NCBI GenBank assembly: GCA_963924555.1
Contig: OZ004593.1
Span: 1,488,001 to 1,552,000 of the forward strand
Reading direction: 5' to 3'
DNA length: 64,000 bases
Source: Crambe crambe
Lineage: Eukaryota > Porifera > Demospongiae > Poecilosclerida > Crambeidae
Position 1 is the first letter of the stretch. Each line of letters begins with the position of its first letter. Below, one piece after another: positions 55,947 to 64,000 of the stretch. Under the pieces are notes generated by a model. The model did no database searches. It saw nothing but the letters and a program-made list of their open reading frames with translations, and was not told the DNA's origin. Position numbers and translations under genes: made by a program.

Positions 55947-56756
55947 AGTGTATTGCAAGCAAATACAGTTACCCTTACATATTAATATCATGTTTATAAT
56001 AGTGTGTTTTACAGTTTTCAGCCAGAGCTTTTGTTTGTCTATTACATTACAAGTGTAAGTATTATATTCTTTTTGGTAATGAGAATATTGTGAGGTGATA
56101 GAAGCATATGCTTGCATGGATGTAAAGTGAAACTTAACATGGCAGCATGACTTTCTGAAAGTTCAGGAAGTTGACAACCTGCTCCACTCCAGTCCAGTGA
56201 AGATGCATACCCTAGCTTGAAGATGCATACCCTAGCTTGAAGATACATACCCTAGCTTGAAGGTGCATACCCTAGCTAGAAGATGCATACCCTAGCTTGA
56301 AGATGCATACCCTATGCTCTCACTTGAATTAATGTGAACGTCTTGATCCGGTGTGCAGCCTATGGTCCTAAAAGTGCACACCATCAATAATGCTAATGCT
56401 GCCTCATCTCAAGAATTGCACCGGATGTTCCCCCCATCATTGTAACAGAAAACAGAAGACATTTAAGAGCTCCTACAGCACATTGAGAAATACGTCGACC
56501 CTTGAGATGCGAACTTAAATATATTCTCTCTTATTTTTGGATACATTGGTAGACAATGAATGGGAAGCGTTCCATAAACTATTCTCGAGTTTACAATTTA
56601 AGGCAATATAATGGTCTTAGTGTGATTGGTATACTCTTGTGGAAAAAAACATATGATTTTTGGGATACCCATCGTTGATAAATGCAATAAAATGGTTATA
56701 GACAGCTGAATACAAAGACTTTGAAAGTTATTTATTGCTAAACAATAATACTATGA
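55947..56756. other. Spacer B2 to B-relic
   Basis: No gene was seen. Apart from the 20-bp tandem repeat, most of it is duplicated at 57024-57700 (for example TGTGAACGTCTTGATCCGGTGTG and GATGTTCCCCCCATCATTGTAACAG). Spacers are therefore copied together with genes. Confidence 0.6.
56201..56316 (+). repeat. 20-bp tandem repeat downstream of B2
   Basis: Five full copies and one partial copy of AGATGCATACCCTAGCTTGA with few changes. A single-copy version of the same seed occurs downstream of the next relic (57240-57275). A 35-bp version is expanded downstream of B3 (59775-59985). Confidence 0.9.
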
Positions 56757-57023
56757 GACTTAGCTGCTGTAGAAGAGCATACATGTAGAATAGGTGTCCA
56801 ATAATGTCTTGTTCTTATTCTGCCTAATCATTATCCCATGGCGTATTCTTATTCTTATTCTTATTCTTGGCTTGCCAAGAATAAGAAATTTTGTCTTAAG
56901 TTGATCTGTAGATTCTTTGCTTGGTTGAAGGGGTACGATTCGATGACTAACGAGGGAGGCTTGAACGATCCTATATTGCATTCCAGAGAGAGTATGGAGG
57001 ATGTTATTTCACATGCAAATTAA
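56757..57023 (+). pseudogene. Deleted relic of a subfamily B gene
   Basis: It begins with the normal B leader and start (CAATAATGTCT at 56800-56810), then jumps to NHYPMAYS near 56820, runs through a TATTCT microsatellite (SYSYSYS), and joins WLAKNKKFCLKLICRF and the complete tail to VISHAN at 57023. Two deletions have removed nearly all of the ectodomain and all membrane segments but part of the last. The second join lies in or next to the short TTCTTA repeat. Confidence 0.85.
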
Positions 57024-57697
57024 GTGTATTGCAAATACAGTTACCCTTACATATTAATATCATGTTTATAATAGTATGTTTCACAGTTTTTAGCCAGAGC
57101 TTTTGTTTGTCTGTTACATTAATATTATATTCCTTTTTGGTAATGAGAATATCGTGAAGCATATGCTTGCATGGGTGTAAAGTGAAACTTGACATGGCAG
57201 CATGACTTTCTTAAAGTTCAGGACGTTGACAACCTCCACTCCAGTCCAGTGAAGATGCATACCCTATGCTCTCACTTGAATTAATGTGAACGTCTTGATC
57301 CGGTGTGAAGCCTATAGTCCTAAAAGTGCACATCATCAATAATGCTAATGCTGCCTCATCTCAAGCATTGCACCGGATGTTCCCCCCATCATTGTAACAG
57401 AAAACAGAAGACATTTAAGAGCTCCTATAGCACATTGAGAAATACGTCGACCTTTGAGATGTGAACTTAAATATATTTTGGACACATTGGTAGACAATGA
57501 ATGGGAAGTGTTCCATAAACTATTCTCAAGTTTACAATTTAAGGTGATGTAATGGTCTTGGTGTGATTGGTATACTCTTGTGGGAAAAAAACACATGATT
57601 TTTGGGATACCCATCGTTGATAAATGTAATAAAATGCTTATAGACAGCTGAATACAAAGACTTTGAAAGTTATTTATTGCTAAACAATAATACTATG
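57024..57697. other. Spacer B-relic to B3
   Basis: A duplicate of the 55947-56756 spacer without the tandem expansion, having one copy of the GATGCATACCCT seed near 57253. No gene was seen. Confidence 0.6.
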
Positions 57698-57745
57698 AGA
57701 CTTAGCTGCTGTAGAAGAGCATACATGTAGAATAGGTGTCCAATA
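57698..57745 (+). promoter_or_regulatory. Conserved leader before B3, shared by subfamily B
   Basis: The block GAGACTTAGCTGCTGTAGAA through GGTGTCCAATA immediately precedes the ATG. Near-identical blocks precede the relic at about 56757, B4 at about 60461 and B5 at about 62650; B2 has a shorter version at about 54055. Similarity extends about 120 bp further upstream in four of them. It is probably core promoter plus 5' UTR. A TGTAG within it could also be a splice acceptor. Confidence 0.5.
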
Positions 57746-59593
57746 ATGTCTGCAACGAGAGTGTTGTTACTCCTAAGTTATTTAGTTGTACGAGGATTTG
57801 CAGGAGAACTCCAAGAGCTTTCATCATCAGCTGTTAGTCTTGATCATCAGAGTATCGTTTTTGATGAAAATCGACAAACAACACGCTCTGTATTATTTCG
57901 CAACTCATCGTCAACATGCTCAGAAAGTGACGAGAGTTCCTGTCCTCCATATTTAATATGTGAGGACCAGAAGTGTCAGTGTCGAGATGATTACCCCTAT
58001 GGCATCAACTGCAGTGCTACAGGCATCGAAGTGTTGACCTGTCACTGTGTCACGTACAGTGCTGCAAAGGAGCTATTGCTATTTGGAGACTGTCTTTATA
58101 ATTGTGGGAAGAATCCCTTGTATCGGCGACTTCCGGATAACATCAGTGACTTGAATGATAGTATGTGTGGTAAGATTTGGAGGAGAGATGGAGCGTTATG
58201 TGGGAGGTGTTTGCCTAATCATTATCCCATGGCGTATTCTTACAATTTGACTTGTATCGAGTGCCATAATATTGGGTGGAACTGGGCTCGATACATCATG
58301 GCAGCTTATATGCCTCTCACTCTATTTTATCTCGTACTTCTTTTCTTCAGAGCCAACATAACATCCGGTTATTGTTATGCTTTTGTCACGTATTGCCAAG
58401 CTGTTACCATGCCCTTTATGCTACGAGTTGTGATCCTAGATTTAGCCCTCAACACCGATAAAAAGTTCTTAGTTGGAACCAAGATCTTAGCATCCTTCTT
58501 CGGATTATGGAACTTGGATTTCTTTAGGCTGTTCTATTCCGATATCTGTCTTGGAATAGGCATTCTCCCCACGTTGGCATTAGACTATGCCATAGCGGTA
58601 TACCCTCTCATCTTAATAGAGATCTCCTATTTCCTAGTGGTTCTCTATTACAAGAACTATCGGCTGATTGTCTTCATGTGGAAACCTTTCCAGAGACTTT
58701 TTTCTTTATTTGGCAGGAACTGGGACATTCGAACCTCCATACTTGATGTCTTTTCAACTTTTTTCTTACTCTCAAATATGAAATTCCTTAGTGTATCATT
58801 CGATTTGCTGATTTTCACAAAAGTGTACGAGTTTCACCCTAACGGCCACAATCACACCTTGGGACTGTATTATGCAGCGGATATCGAGTACTTTGGCAGT
58901 GAGCATCTTCCTTATGCTGTTCTGGCTCTAGTTGTGCTGCTAATATTTGTGGTACTGCCAGTAACCATCCTTTTTTGTTATCCTTTCACACTTTTCCAGA
59001 GATTCCTCAACCTCTTTCCAATCCGCTGGCACGCTCTGCACACCTTCATGGACATCTTCCAAGGCTGTTACAAGAATGGAACTGATCCGGGAACCCGTGA
59101 TTGCCGTTGGTTTTCTGCCATGTACTATGTATTTCGCATCATTTGTTTTTTGGTCTATGCCTTCACTCGGAATATATTATGTTTTTTGATATGTGGGGGT
59201 ATACTCTTGTTCTTCTCCATCTTTGTGCTCGTCGTCCAGCCATTCAAGTCGTCTGTCGCATACAACAACAATATATTGGCGATTTTCACCCAGCTTCTTG
59301 CTCTCTCTTTCATATTTGCGACTGGACCAAATTTGTCCAGTATCCACATGCCATCATCCACTGAATTCTTCCACATAATCTCTGTCATGCTTGTTTGTAC
59401 TGTTTTTCTCTATGCCACCTTAATCATCTTGGTTTGGCTCGCCAAGAAGAAGAAATTCAGTCTTAATTTGATCCGAAGGTTCATAGCCTGGAGGAAGGGC
59501 TACGATCCAGTAATTAACGAGCGAGGCTCGATCAACAATTCTATACTGCATTCCAAAGAGAGTATGAAGGACGTTATTTCACATGCAAATTAA
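57746..59593 (+). CDS. Polytopic Cys-rich membrane protein B3 (intronless)
   Basis: 615 codons, intact. The signal peptide is MSATRVLLLLSYLVVRGFAG. The ectodomain reads CSESDESSCPPYLICEDQKC, CRDDYPYGINC and GDCLYNCGKNPLYRRLPD, with glycosylation sites NISD, NDS, NLT. The core motifs are WNLDFFRLFYSDICLG, YYAADIEYFGSEHLPY and GCYKNGTDPGTRDCRWF. The last membrane segments (IFATGPNLSSIHMPSSTEFFH) and tail (RKGYDPVINERGSINNSILHSKE) differ from B1 more than the centre does. It is the best-preserved B gene wholly inside the window. Confidence 0.85.
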   Translation: MSATRVLLLLSYLVVRGFAGELQELSSSAVSLDHQSIVFDENRQTTRSVLFRNSSSTCSESDESSCPPYLICEDQKCQCRDDYPYGINCSATGIEVLTCHCVTYSAAKELLLFGDCLYNCGKNPLYRRLPDNISDLNDSMCGKIWRRDGALCGRCLPNHYPMAYSYNLTCIECHNIGWNWARYIMAAYMPLTLFYLVLLFFRANITSGYCYAFVTYCQAVTMPFMLRVVILDLALNTDKKFLVGTKILASFFGLWNLDFFRLFYSDICLGIGILPTLALDYAIAVYPLILIEISYFLVVLYYKNYRLIVFMWKPFQRLFSLFGRNWDIRTSILDVFSTFFLLSNMKFLSVSFDLLIFTKVYEFHPNGHNHTLGLYYAADIEYFGSEHLPYAVLALVVLLIFVVLPVTILFCYPFTLFQRFLNLFPIRWHALHTFMDIFQGCYKNGTDPGTRDCRWFSAMYYVFRIICFLVYAFTRNILCFLICGGILLFFSIFVLVVQPFKSSVAYNNNILAIFTQLLALSFIFATGPNLSSIHMPSSTEFFHIISVMLVCTVFLYATLIILVWLAKKKKFSLNLIRRFIAWRKGYDPVINERGSINNSILHSKESMKDVISHAN

Positions 59594-60460
59594 GTATACT
59601 TCAAATACAGTTGCCTTACATGTTTATAATAGTTTTTTAGTCAGAACTTTAGTTGTCTGTTACATTAAGAGCGTAAATATTGTTGATGCATAATATGCTT
59701 GTATGGATGTAAAGTGAAACTTGATACTGCTATAAAATGCATTGCAGCAGTTATAAAAGATGTCGACAACCTCAGTCAGTCCAGTGAAGGTGCATACCCT
59801 AGCTCTCACCTCAGTCCAGTGAAGGTGCATACCCTAGCTCTCACCTCAGTCCAGTGAAGGTGCATACCCTAGCTCTCACCTCAGTCCAGTGAAGGTGCAT
59901 ACCCTAGCTCTCACCTCAGTCCAGTGAAGGTGCATACCCTAGCTCTCACCTCAGTCCAGTGAAGGTGCATACCCTAGCTCTCACTTGAATTAGTGCAACT
60001 ATTTGTGAATTACTTGATCTGATAATAATACTCCTAAAAATGCTCACCTCAACCATTGCACAGGATGTTTGTCGTTGTTATTTTGGTAAATTCTCCCATT
60101 GTTTTAACCCACTTATGACTTTCTGGAGCTATTGATTAAGATGCAGCACATTGAGACATGTATGTCAACCTTTCAGCTGTGAATTTATTGTTTCTACATA
60201 TTCTCTCTTGTTTTTGGATACATTTGATGACGGCTTAAGTTGTTGTAACCACAATGAATGCAATGATGGACAATGAGTGGGAAATGTTCTATCTTAAATT
60301 TACAATTTAAGTTGATGTAATGCTCTTAGTGTGGTCTGTATCTGATCTAATACTCTTACAGAGAAAAAAAACACGTGATTTTGGGATAACCATTGTTGAC
60401 ACATAGACAATGACTTTGAAAGCTATGTGCCCTTTAATTCATTACTAAACAATAACACTA
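59594..60460. other. Spacer B3-B4
   Basis: No gene was seen. It holds the 35-bp minisatellite (59775-59985) and, from about 60340, the upstream block shared with other B genes (AAACACGTGATTTTGGGATA..., GACTTTGAAAG). Confidence 0.6.
59775..59985 (+). repeat. 35-bp minisatellite downstream of B3
   Basis: Six nearly perfect copies of a 35-bp unit containing CAGTCCAGTGAAGGTGCATA and CCCTAGCTCTCACC. The seed sequence is the one expanded as a 20-bp unit at 56201-56316. It is not a CRISPR array: the copies are contiguous, with no unique spacers. Confidence 0.92.
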
Positions 60461-60511
60461 TGAGACTTAACTGCTGTAGAAGAGCATAACAGGTAGAATA
60501 GGTGTCCAATA

Positions 60512-61337
60512 ATGTCTGCAACGAGAGTGTTGTTATTCCTAAGTTATTTAGTTGTACGTGGATTTGCAGGAGAAGTCCATGAACTTTCATCATCAGCTGT
60601 TAGTCTTGATCATCAGAGTATCATTTTTGATGAAAATAGACAAACAACATGCTCTGCGTTATTCCGCAACTCATCGTTAGCATGCTCAGAAAGTGATAAG
60701 AATTCCTGTCCTCCATATTTAATATGTGAGGAGCAACAGTTTCAGTGTTGAGATGATTACCCCCATGGCAATGCAGTGTTACAGGCATCGAAGTGTTGAC
60801 CTGTCACTGTGTCACGTACAGTGCTGCAAAGAAACTATTGCTATTTGGAGACTGTCTTTTCAATTGTGGGAACACGGTAGAAAATAAAACTAATCCTTTG
60901 TATCTGCGACTTCCGGGTAATATCAGTTCATAATATTTTATGTTTTATGATATGTGGGGGTATGCTTCTCCTCTTCTCTATCTTTGTTCTTGTCATTCAG
61001 CCATTTAAGTTGTATTTTGAATATAACAACACTATGTTGGCTATTTTCACTCAGCTTCTTGCTCTTTTTCTCATCAGTGTGTGGAGCAGGTTTATCCATG
61101 ATCCACTGCCATCATCCACTCAATTCTTCTACGTGATCTCTTTCATCCTCATCTGTACTGCTTTACTCTGTCATCTTGACCATCTTGGTTTGGCTTGCCA
61201 AGAATAAGAAATTTGGCCTTCTGTAGATTCTTTTCTTGGTTGAAGGGGTACGATTCGATAATTAACGAGGGAGGCTTGAACGATCCTAATTGCATTCCAG
61301 AGAGAGTATGGAGGACATCATTTCAAATGCAAATTAA
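60512..61337 (+). pseudogene. Pseudogene B4 of the polytopic family
   Basis: It opens normally (MSATRVLLFLSYLVVRGFAG) and has the same TGA (60749-60751) and the same four-base loss as B2. After GNTVENKTNPLYLRLPGNIS (near 60926) about 1 kb is deleted, and the sequence resumes at the seventh membrane segment (ILCFMICGGMLLLFSIFVL). Further frame changes lie near 61075 and 61145-61290. The tail is damaged. It is clearly non-functional. Confidence 0.88.
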
Positions 61338-61800
61338 GTATATTTCACGCATGCATATATAAACATGTGCTATCAGCTAAGAGAGAGGCTAGCTGAACAG
61401 AAAGAACGTCTTAAGAGGCGTAGATTGAGAAATCTAGAGACTGCTAGCCCAGAGAAAAGAAAGCCTCAAGCATCGAATAGCAGATGCTAGCTAACTACTA
61501 AAGAATGGATCAAATTAGCGTGCTTCGAAGACCGCTGAACAGAAAGAAGAAAGTAGGAGAGATAGAATCCTGCTCAAAGCACAGCTGCAGAGAAAAGACA
61601 GTGCTTGAGGGAGAGTGCAAGTCAGCAGTTGATGTCACAGATAGCTGAGGAAAAGAGAGGTCAGTCTCAGAGAATGCAGACCAGAGATTGTTTTCAGAAA
61701 GAGAGGCCATTCTCATTGTTTCACCCTTGCTAAAAGGGAACATGCATCACATTCAGCTCAGGCTTGCCCCACAATGCATTGCATTTGTCTAATAGTGATA
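61338..61800 (+). other. Possible relic of an Arg/Glu-rich transposon protein
   Basis: The frame from about 61369 reads LRERLAEQKERLKRRRLRN, then LETASPEKRK, to a stop near 61489. A similar broken reading (AEQKEESRRDRILLKAQLQ) follows near 61538. Repeats of the form AEQ-x-E-R-L-x-R-R-R are known from the N-terminal parts of some Helitron-type and other animal transposon proteins. The match is short and the frame is broken, so this is tentative. The Helitron end structure was not seen. Confidence 0.25.
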
Positions 61801-62649
61801 TCATGTTTATAATAGAGCTTTTGTTTGTCTGTTACATTCAGTCAATACATACGTGCCCAGCGACTTCCATATAAGGAAAGAGTTAATTGAATATTTTTAG
61901 CAGAGTAGAAAATAAATGAATGTAATTAATACCAAAAATTACATAACTTGATAATCCAGCATCCAAATTGCAGCTGACCTTGGTTACCAAGAACTAACAA
62001 GCTGCTTAACCACCAGACATATTTCAAAGAGGTGATCTACAAGAGTGCAGCCACTGTGACCAAGAGGATATTTCCAGACATTCCTTGTTTATAACAATTT
62101 GAGAGTCAATAAGGTCGTATGCTGCTTTTAAAGAGTAGATATTCAATACAGAACACTTTTCAATTGTGTCTTGCATTAGATAAAGTAGAAAATCGATTGG
62201 AGGAAACATCAATAAGTTCATAAAACAGCAATAAAAGATTATAGCTAATCAAAACAATAATAATGGATACTTAGTGTGCATGGTGTGTGTTTGCATGTGT
62301 GGTGATAATAGGAATGGTAGGAATAACTTGAATTAGATAGTGAAGTGAATGTGGTGGGCATTAAATAATGTTCACCATAACATGCCTCCAGCTATGGTTA
62401 GCCTAGCTAAGCCAGTGAAATGACTTTACAGCTGGGTACCTAGTACCTGGTAGCCTAGCTATGGTAGCTAAACCTGGTAGCTAAGTCAGTGAAATGACTT
62501 TACAGCTGGGTACCTGGTACCTGATCTAATACTCTTGTGGGGAAAAAAATGATATTGAGATATCCATTGTTGATGCAAATGCAATAAAAGCTTATAGACA
62601 GCTGGATGCAATGACTTTGAAAGTTATTTATTGCTAAACAATAATAACT
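61801..62649. other. Spacer B4-B5 with a direct duplication
   Basis: No gene was seen. Positions 62407-62449 and 62481-62523 are direct copies (CTAAG.CAGTGAAATGACTTT...GGTACCTG). From about 62525 the conserved B upstream block begins. Confidence 0.6.
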
Positions 62650-62701
62650 ATGAGACTTAGCTGCTGTAGAAGAGCATAGCAGGTAGAATAGGTGTCCAAT
62701 A

Positions 62702-64000
62702 ATGTCTGCAACAAGAGTGTTGTTATTCCTAAGTTATTTTGTTGTACGAGGATTTGCAGGAGAAGTCCAAGAGCTCTCTTCATCAGCTGTTGACCATCAG
62801 AGTATCATTTTAGGTAATAATCGACAAACAACATACTCTTCGTTATTTTGCAACTCATCGTTAACATGCTCAGAAAGTGACGAGAATTCCTGTCCTCCAT
62901 ATTTAATATGTGAGGAGCAACAGTGTCAGTGTCGAGATGATTACCCCCATGGCATCAAATGCAGTGCTACAGGCATCGAAGTGTTGACCTGTCACTGTGT
63001 CACGTACAGTGCTGCAAACAAACTATTGCTATTTGGAGACTGTCTTTATAATTGTGGGAAGAATCTCTTGTATTGGCGACTTCCGGATAACATCAGTGAC
63101 TTGAATGATAGTATGTGTGGTAAGGTTTGGAGGAGAGATGGAGCGTTATGTGGGAGGTGTTTACCTAATCATTACCCCATGGCGTATTCTTACAATTTGA
63201 CTTGTATCGAGTGCCGTAATATCGGGTGGAACTGGGCTCGATACATCATGGCAGCTTATATGCCTCTCACTCTGTTTTATCTCGTGCTTCTTTTCTTCAG
63301 AGTCAACATAACATCCAGTTATTGCTATGCTTTTGTCACGTATTGCCAAGCTGTTACCATACCATTTCTGTTACGAGTTATGTTCATAGATGTAGCCTTC
63401 AAGACCAGTAAAAAGTTCTCGATTGGAGCCAAGATCTTAACATCCTTCTTTGGAGTATGGAACTTGGATTTCTTTAGGCTGTTCTATTCCGATATCTGTC
63501 TTGGAATAGGCATTCTCCCCACGTTGGCACTAGACTATGCAATAGCAGTGTACCCTCTCATCTTAATAGCGATCTCCTATTTCCTAGTGGTTCTCTATTA
63601 CAGGAATTATCGGCTGATTGTCTTCATGTGGAAACCTTTTCAGAGACTTTTTTCTTTATTTGGCAGGAACTGGGACATTCGCACCTCCATACTCGATGTC
63701 TTCTCAACTTTTTTCTTGCTCTCAAATATGAAATTCCTTAGTGTGTCATTTGATTTGCTGATTTTCACAAAAGTGCACGAGCTTCACCCTAACGGCCACA
63801 ATCACACCTTTGGACTGTACTATGCAGCGGATATTGAGTACTTTGGCAGTGAGCATCTTCCTTATGCTATTCTGGCTCTAGTTGTTCTGCTAATATTTGT
63901 GATACTGCCAGTAACCATCCTATTTTGTTATCCTTTTGCACTTTTCCAGAGATTCCTCAACCTCTTTCCAATCCACTGGCACGCTCTGCATGCATTCATG
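62702..64000 (+). CDS. Polytopic Cys-rich membrane protein B5 (partial, runs off the window)
   Basis: The ATG at 62702 opens a frame that stays open for 433 codons to the last base. The signal peptide is MSATRVLLFLSYFVVRGFAG. The ectodomain reads CSESDENSCPPYLICEEQQC, CRDDYPHGIKC, LTCHCVTYSAANKLLLFGDC and GALCGRCLPNHYPMAYSY. The core includes WNLDFFRLFYSDICLG, FLLSNMKFLSVSFDLL, YYAADIEYFGSEH and reaches FQRFLNLFPIHWHALHAFM. No lesion was seen in the visible part. The C-terminal third lies beyond the window. The array therefore continues to the right. Confidence 0.85.
   Translation, partial: MSATRVLLFLSYFVVRGFAGEVQELSSSAVDHQSIILGNNRQTTYSSLFCNSSLTCSESDENSCPPYLICEEQQCQCRDDYPHGIKCSATGIEVLTCHCVTYSAANKLLLFGDCLYNCGKNLLYWRLPDNISDLNDSMCGKVWRRDGALCGRCLPNHYPMAYSYNLTCIECRNIGWNWARYIMAAYMPLTLFYLVLLFFRVNITSSYCYAFVTYCQAVTIPFLLRVMFIDVAFKTSKKFSIGAKILTSFFGVWNLDFFRLFYSDICLGIGILPTLALDYAIAVYPLILIAISYFLVVLYYRNYRLIVFMWKPFQRLFSLFGRNWDIRTSILDVFSTFFLLSNMKFLSVSFDLLIFTKVHELHPNGHNHTFGLYYAADIEYFGSEHLPYAILALVVLLIFVILPVTILFCYPFALFQRFLNLFPIHWHALHAFM

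Noticed and set aside
59775-59985. Regular 35-bp direct repeats as a CRISPR array
   Set aside because: The copies are contiguous with no unique spacers, in an animal genome. It is a minisatellite.

Overview
This is nuclear DNA of an early-branching animal, most probably a demosponge. That is inferred from a many-exon cytoplasmic dynein heavy chain very close to the vertebrate protein, short GT-AG introns, an animal JMJD5/KDM8, a CtBP-like dehydrogenase, and two protein types that I recall mainly from sponge and cnidarian gene models: a caspase-like protein and an orphan cysteine-rich polytopic membrane protein. I ran no search. No rRNA, tRNA, CRISPR array or prokaryotic feature was seen.

Layout. 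1-3.0 kb: small inverted-repeat elements and a decayed caspase-like gene. 3.7-7.4 kb, minus strand: a six-exon KDM8/JMJD5 and, 172 bp upstream of its start, an intronless CtBP-like dehydrogenase. 8.5-9.3 kb: a transposon-derived helix-turn-helix/AT-hook protein (minus) and a divergent small membrane protein resembling TOM5 (plus). 9.9-34.5 kb: cytoplasmic dynein 1 heavy chain, 58 coding exons readable from the initiator Met through tail, linker, AAA1-AAA4, stalk and most of AAA5. The gene then stops: the rest of AAA5, AAA6 and the C-terminal domain are absent from the window. Its introns carry CT/GA microsatellites, a minisatellite and a MITE.

35.2-64.0 kb: a same-strand tandem array of intronless genes of about 560-615 codons. 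Each product has a signal peptide, a Cys-rich glycosylated ectodomain, roughly eight to ten membrane segments and a short cytoplasmic tail. Seven copies are intact, one runs off the right edge, four are pseudogenes and two are relics. There are two subfamilies: A (35.2-51.2 kb) and B (52.1-64 kb). The ectodomains diverge, while the membrane core is nearly identical even at silent positions in several A copies, which suggests gene conversion within a birth-and-death cluster. The function is unknown; a receptor or chemosensory role is a hypothesis only. This array is the best candidate here for an undescribed system.

The dynein break lies within about 100 bp of a repeat that also flanks array genes. 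The junction is therefore a rearrangement, an assembly misjoin, or the edge of a very large intron containing the array.
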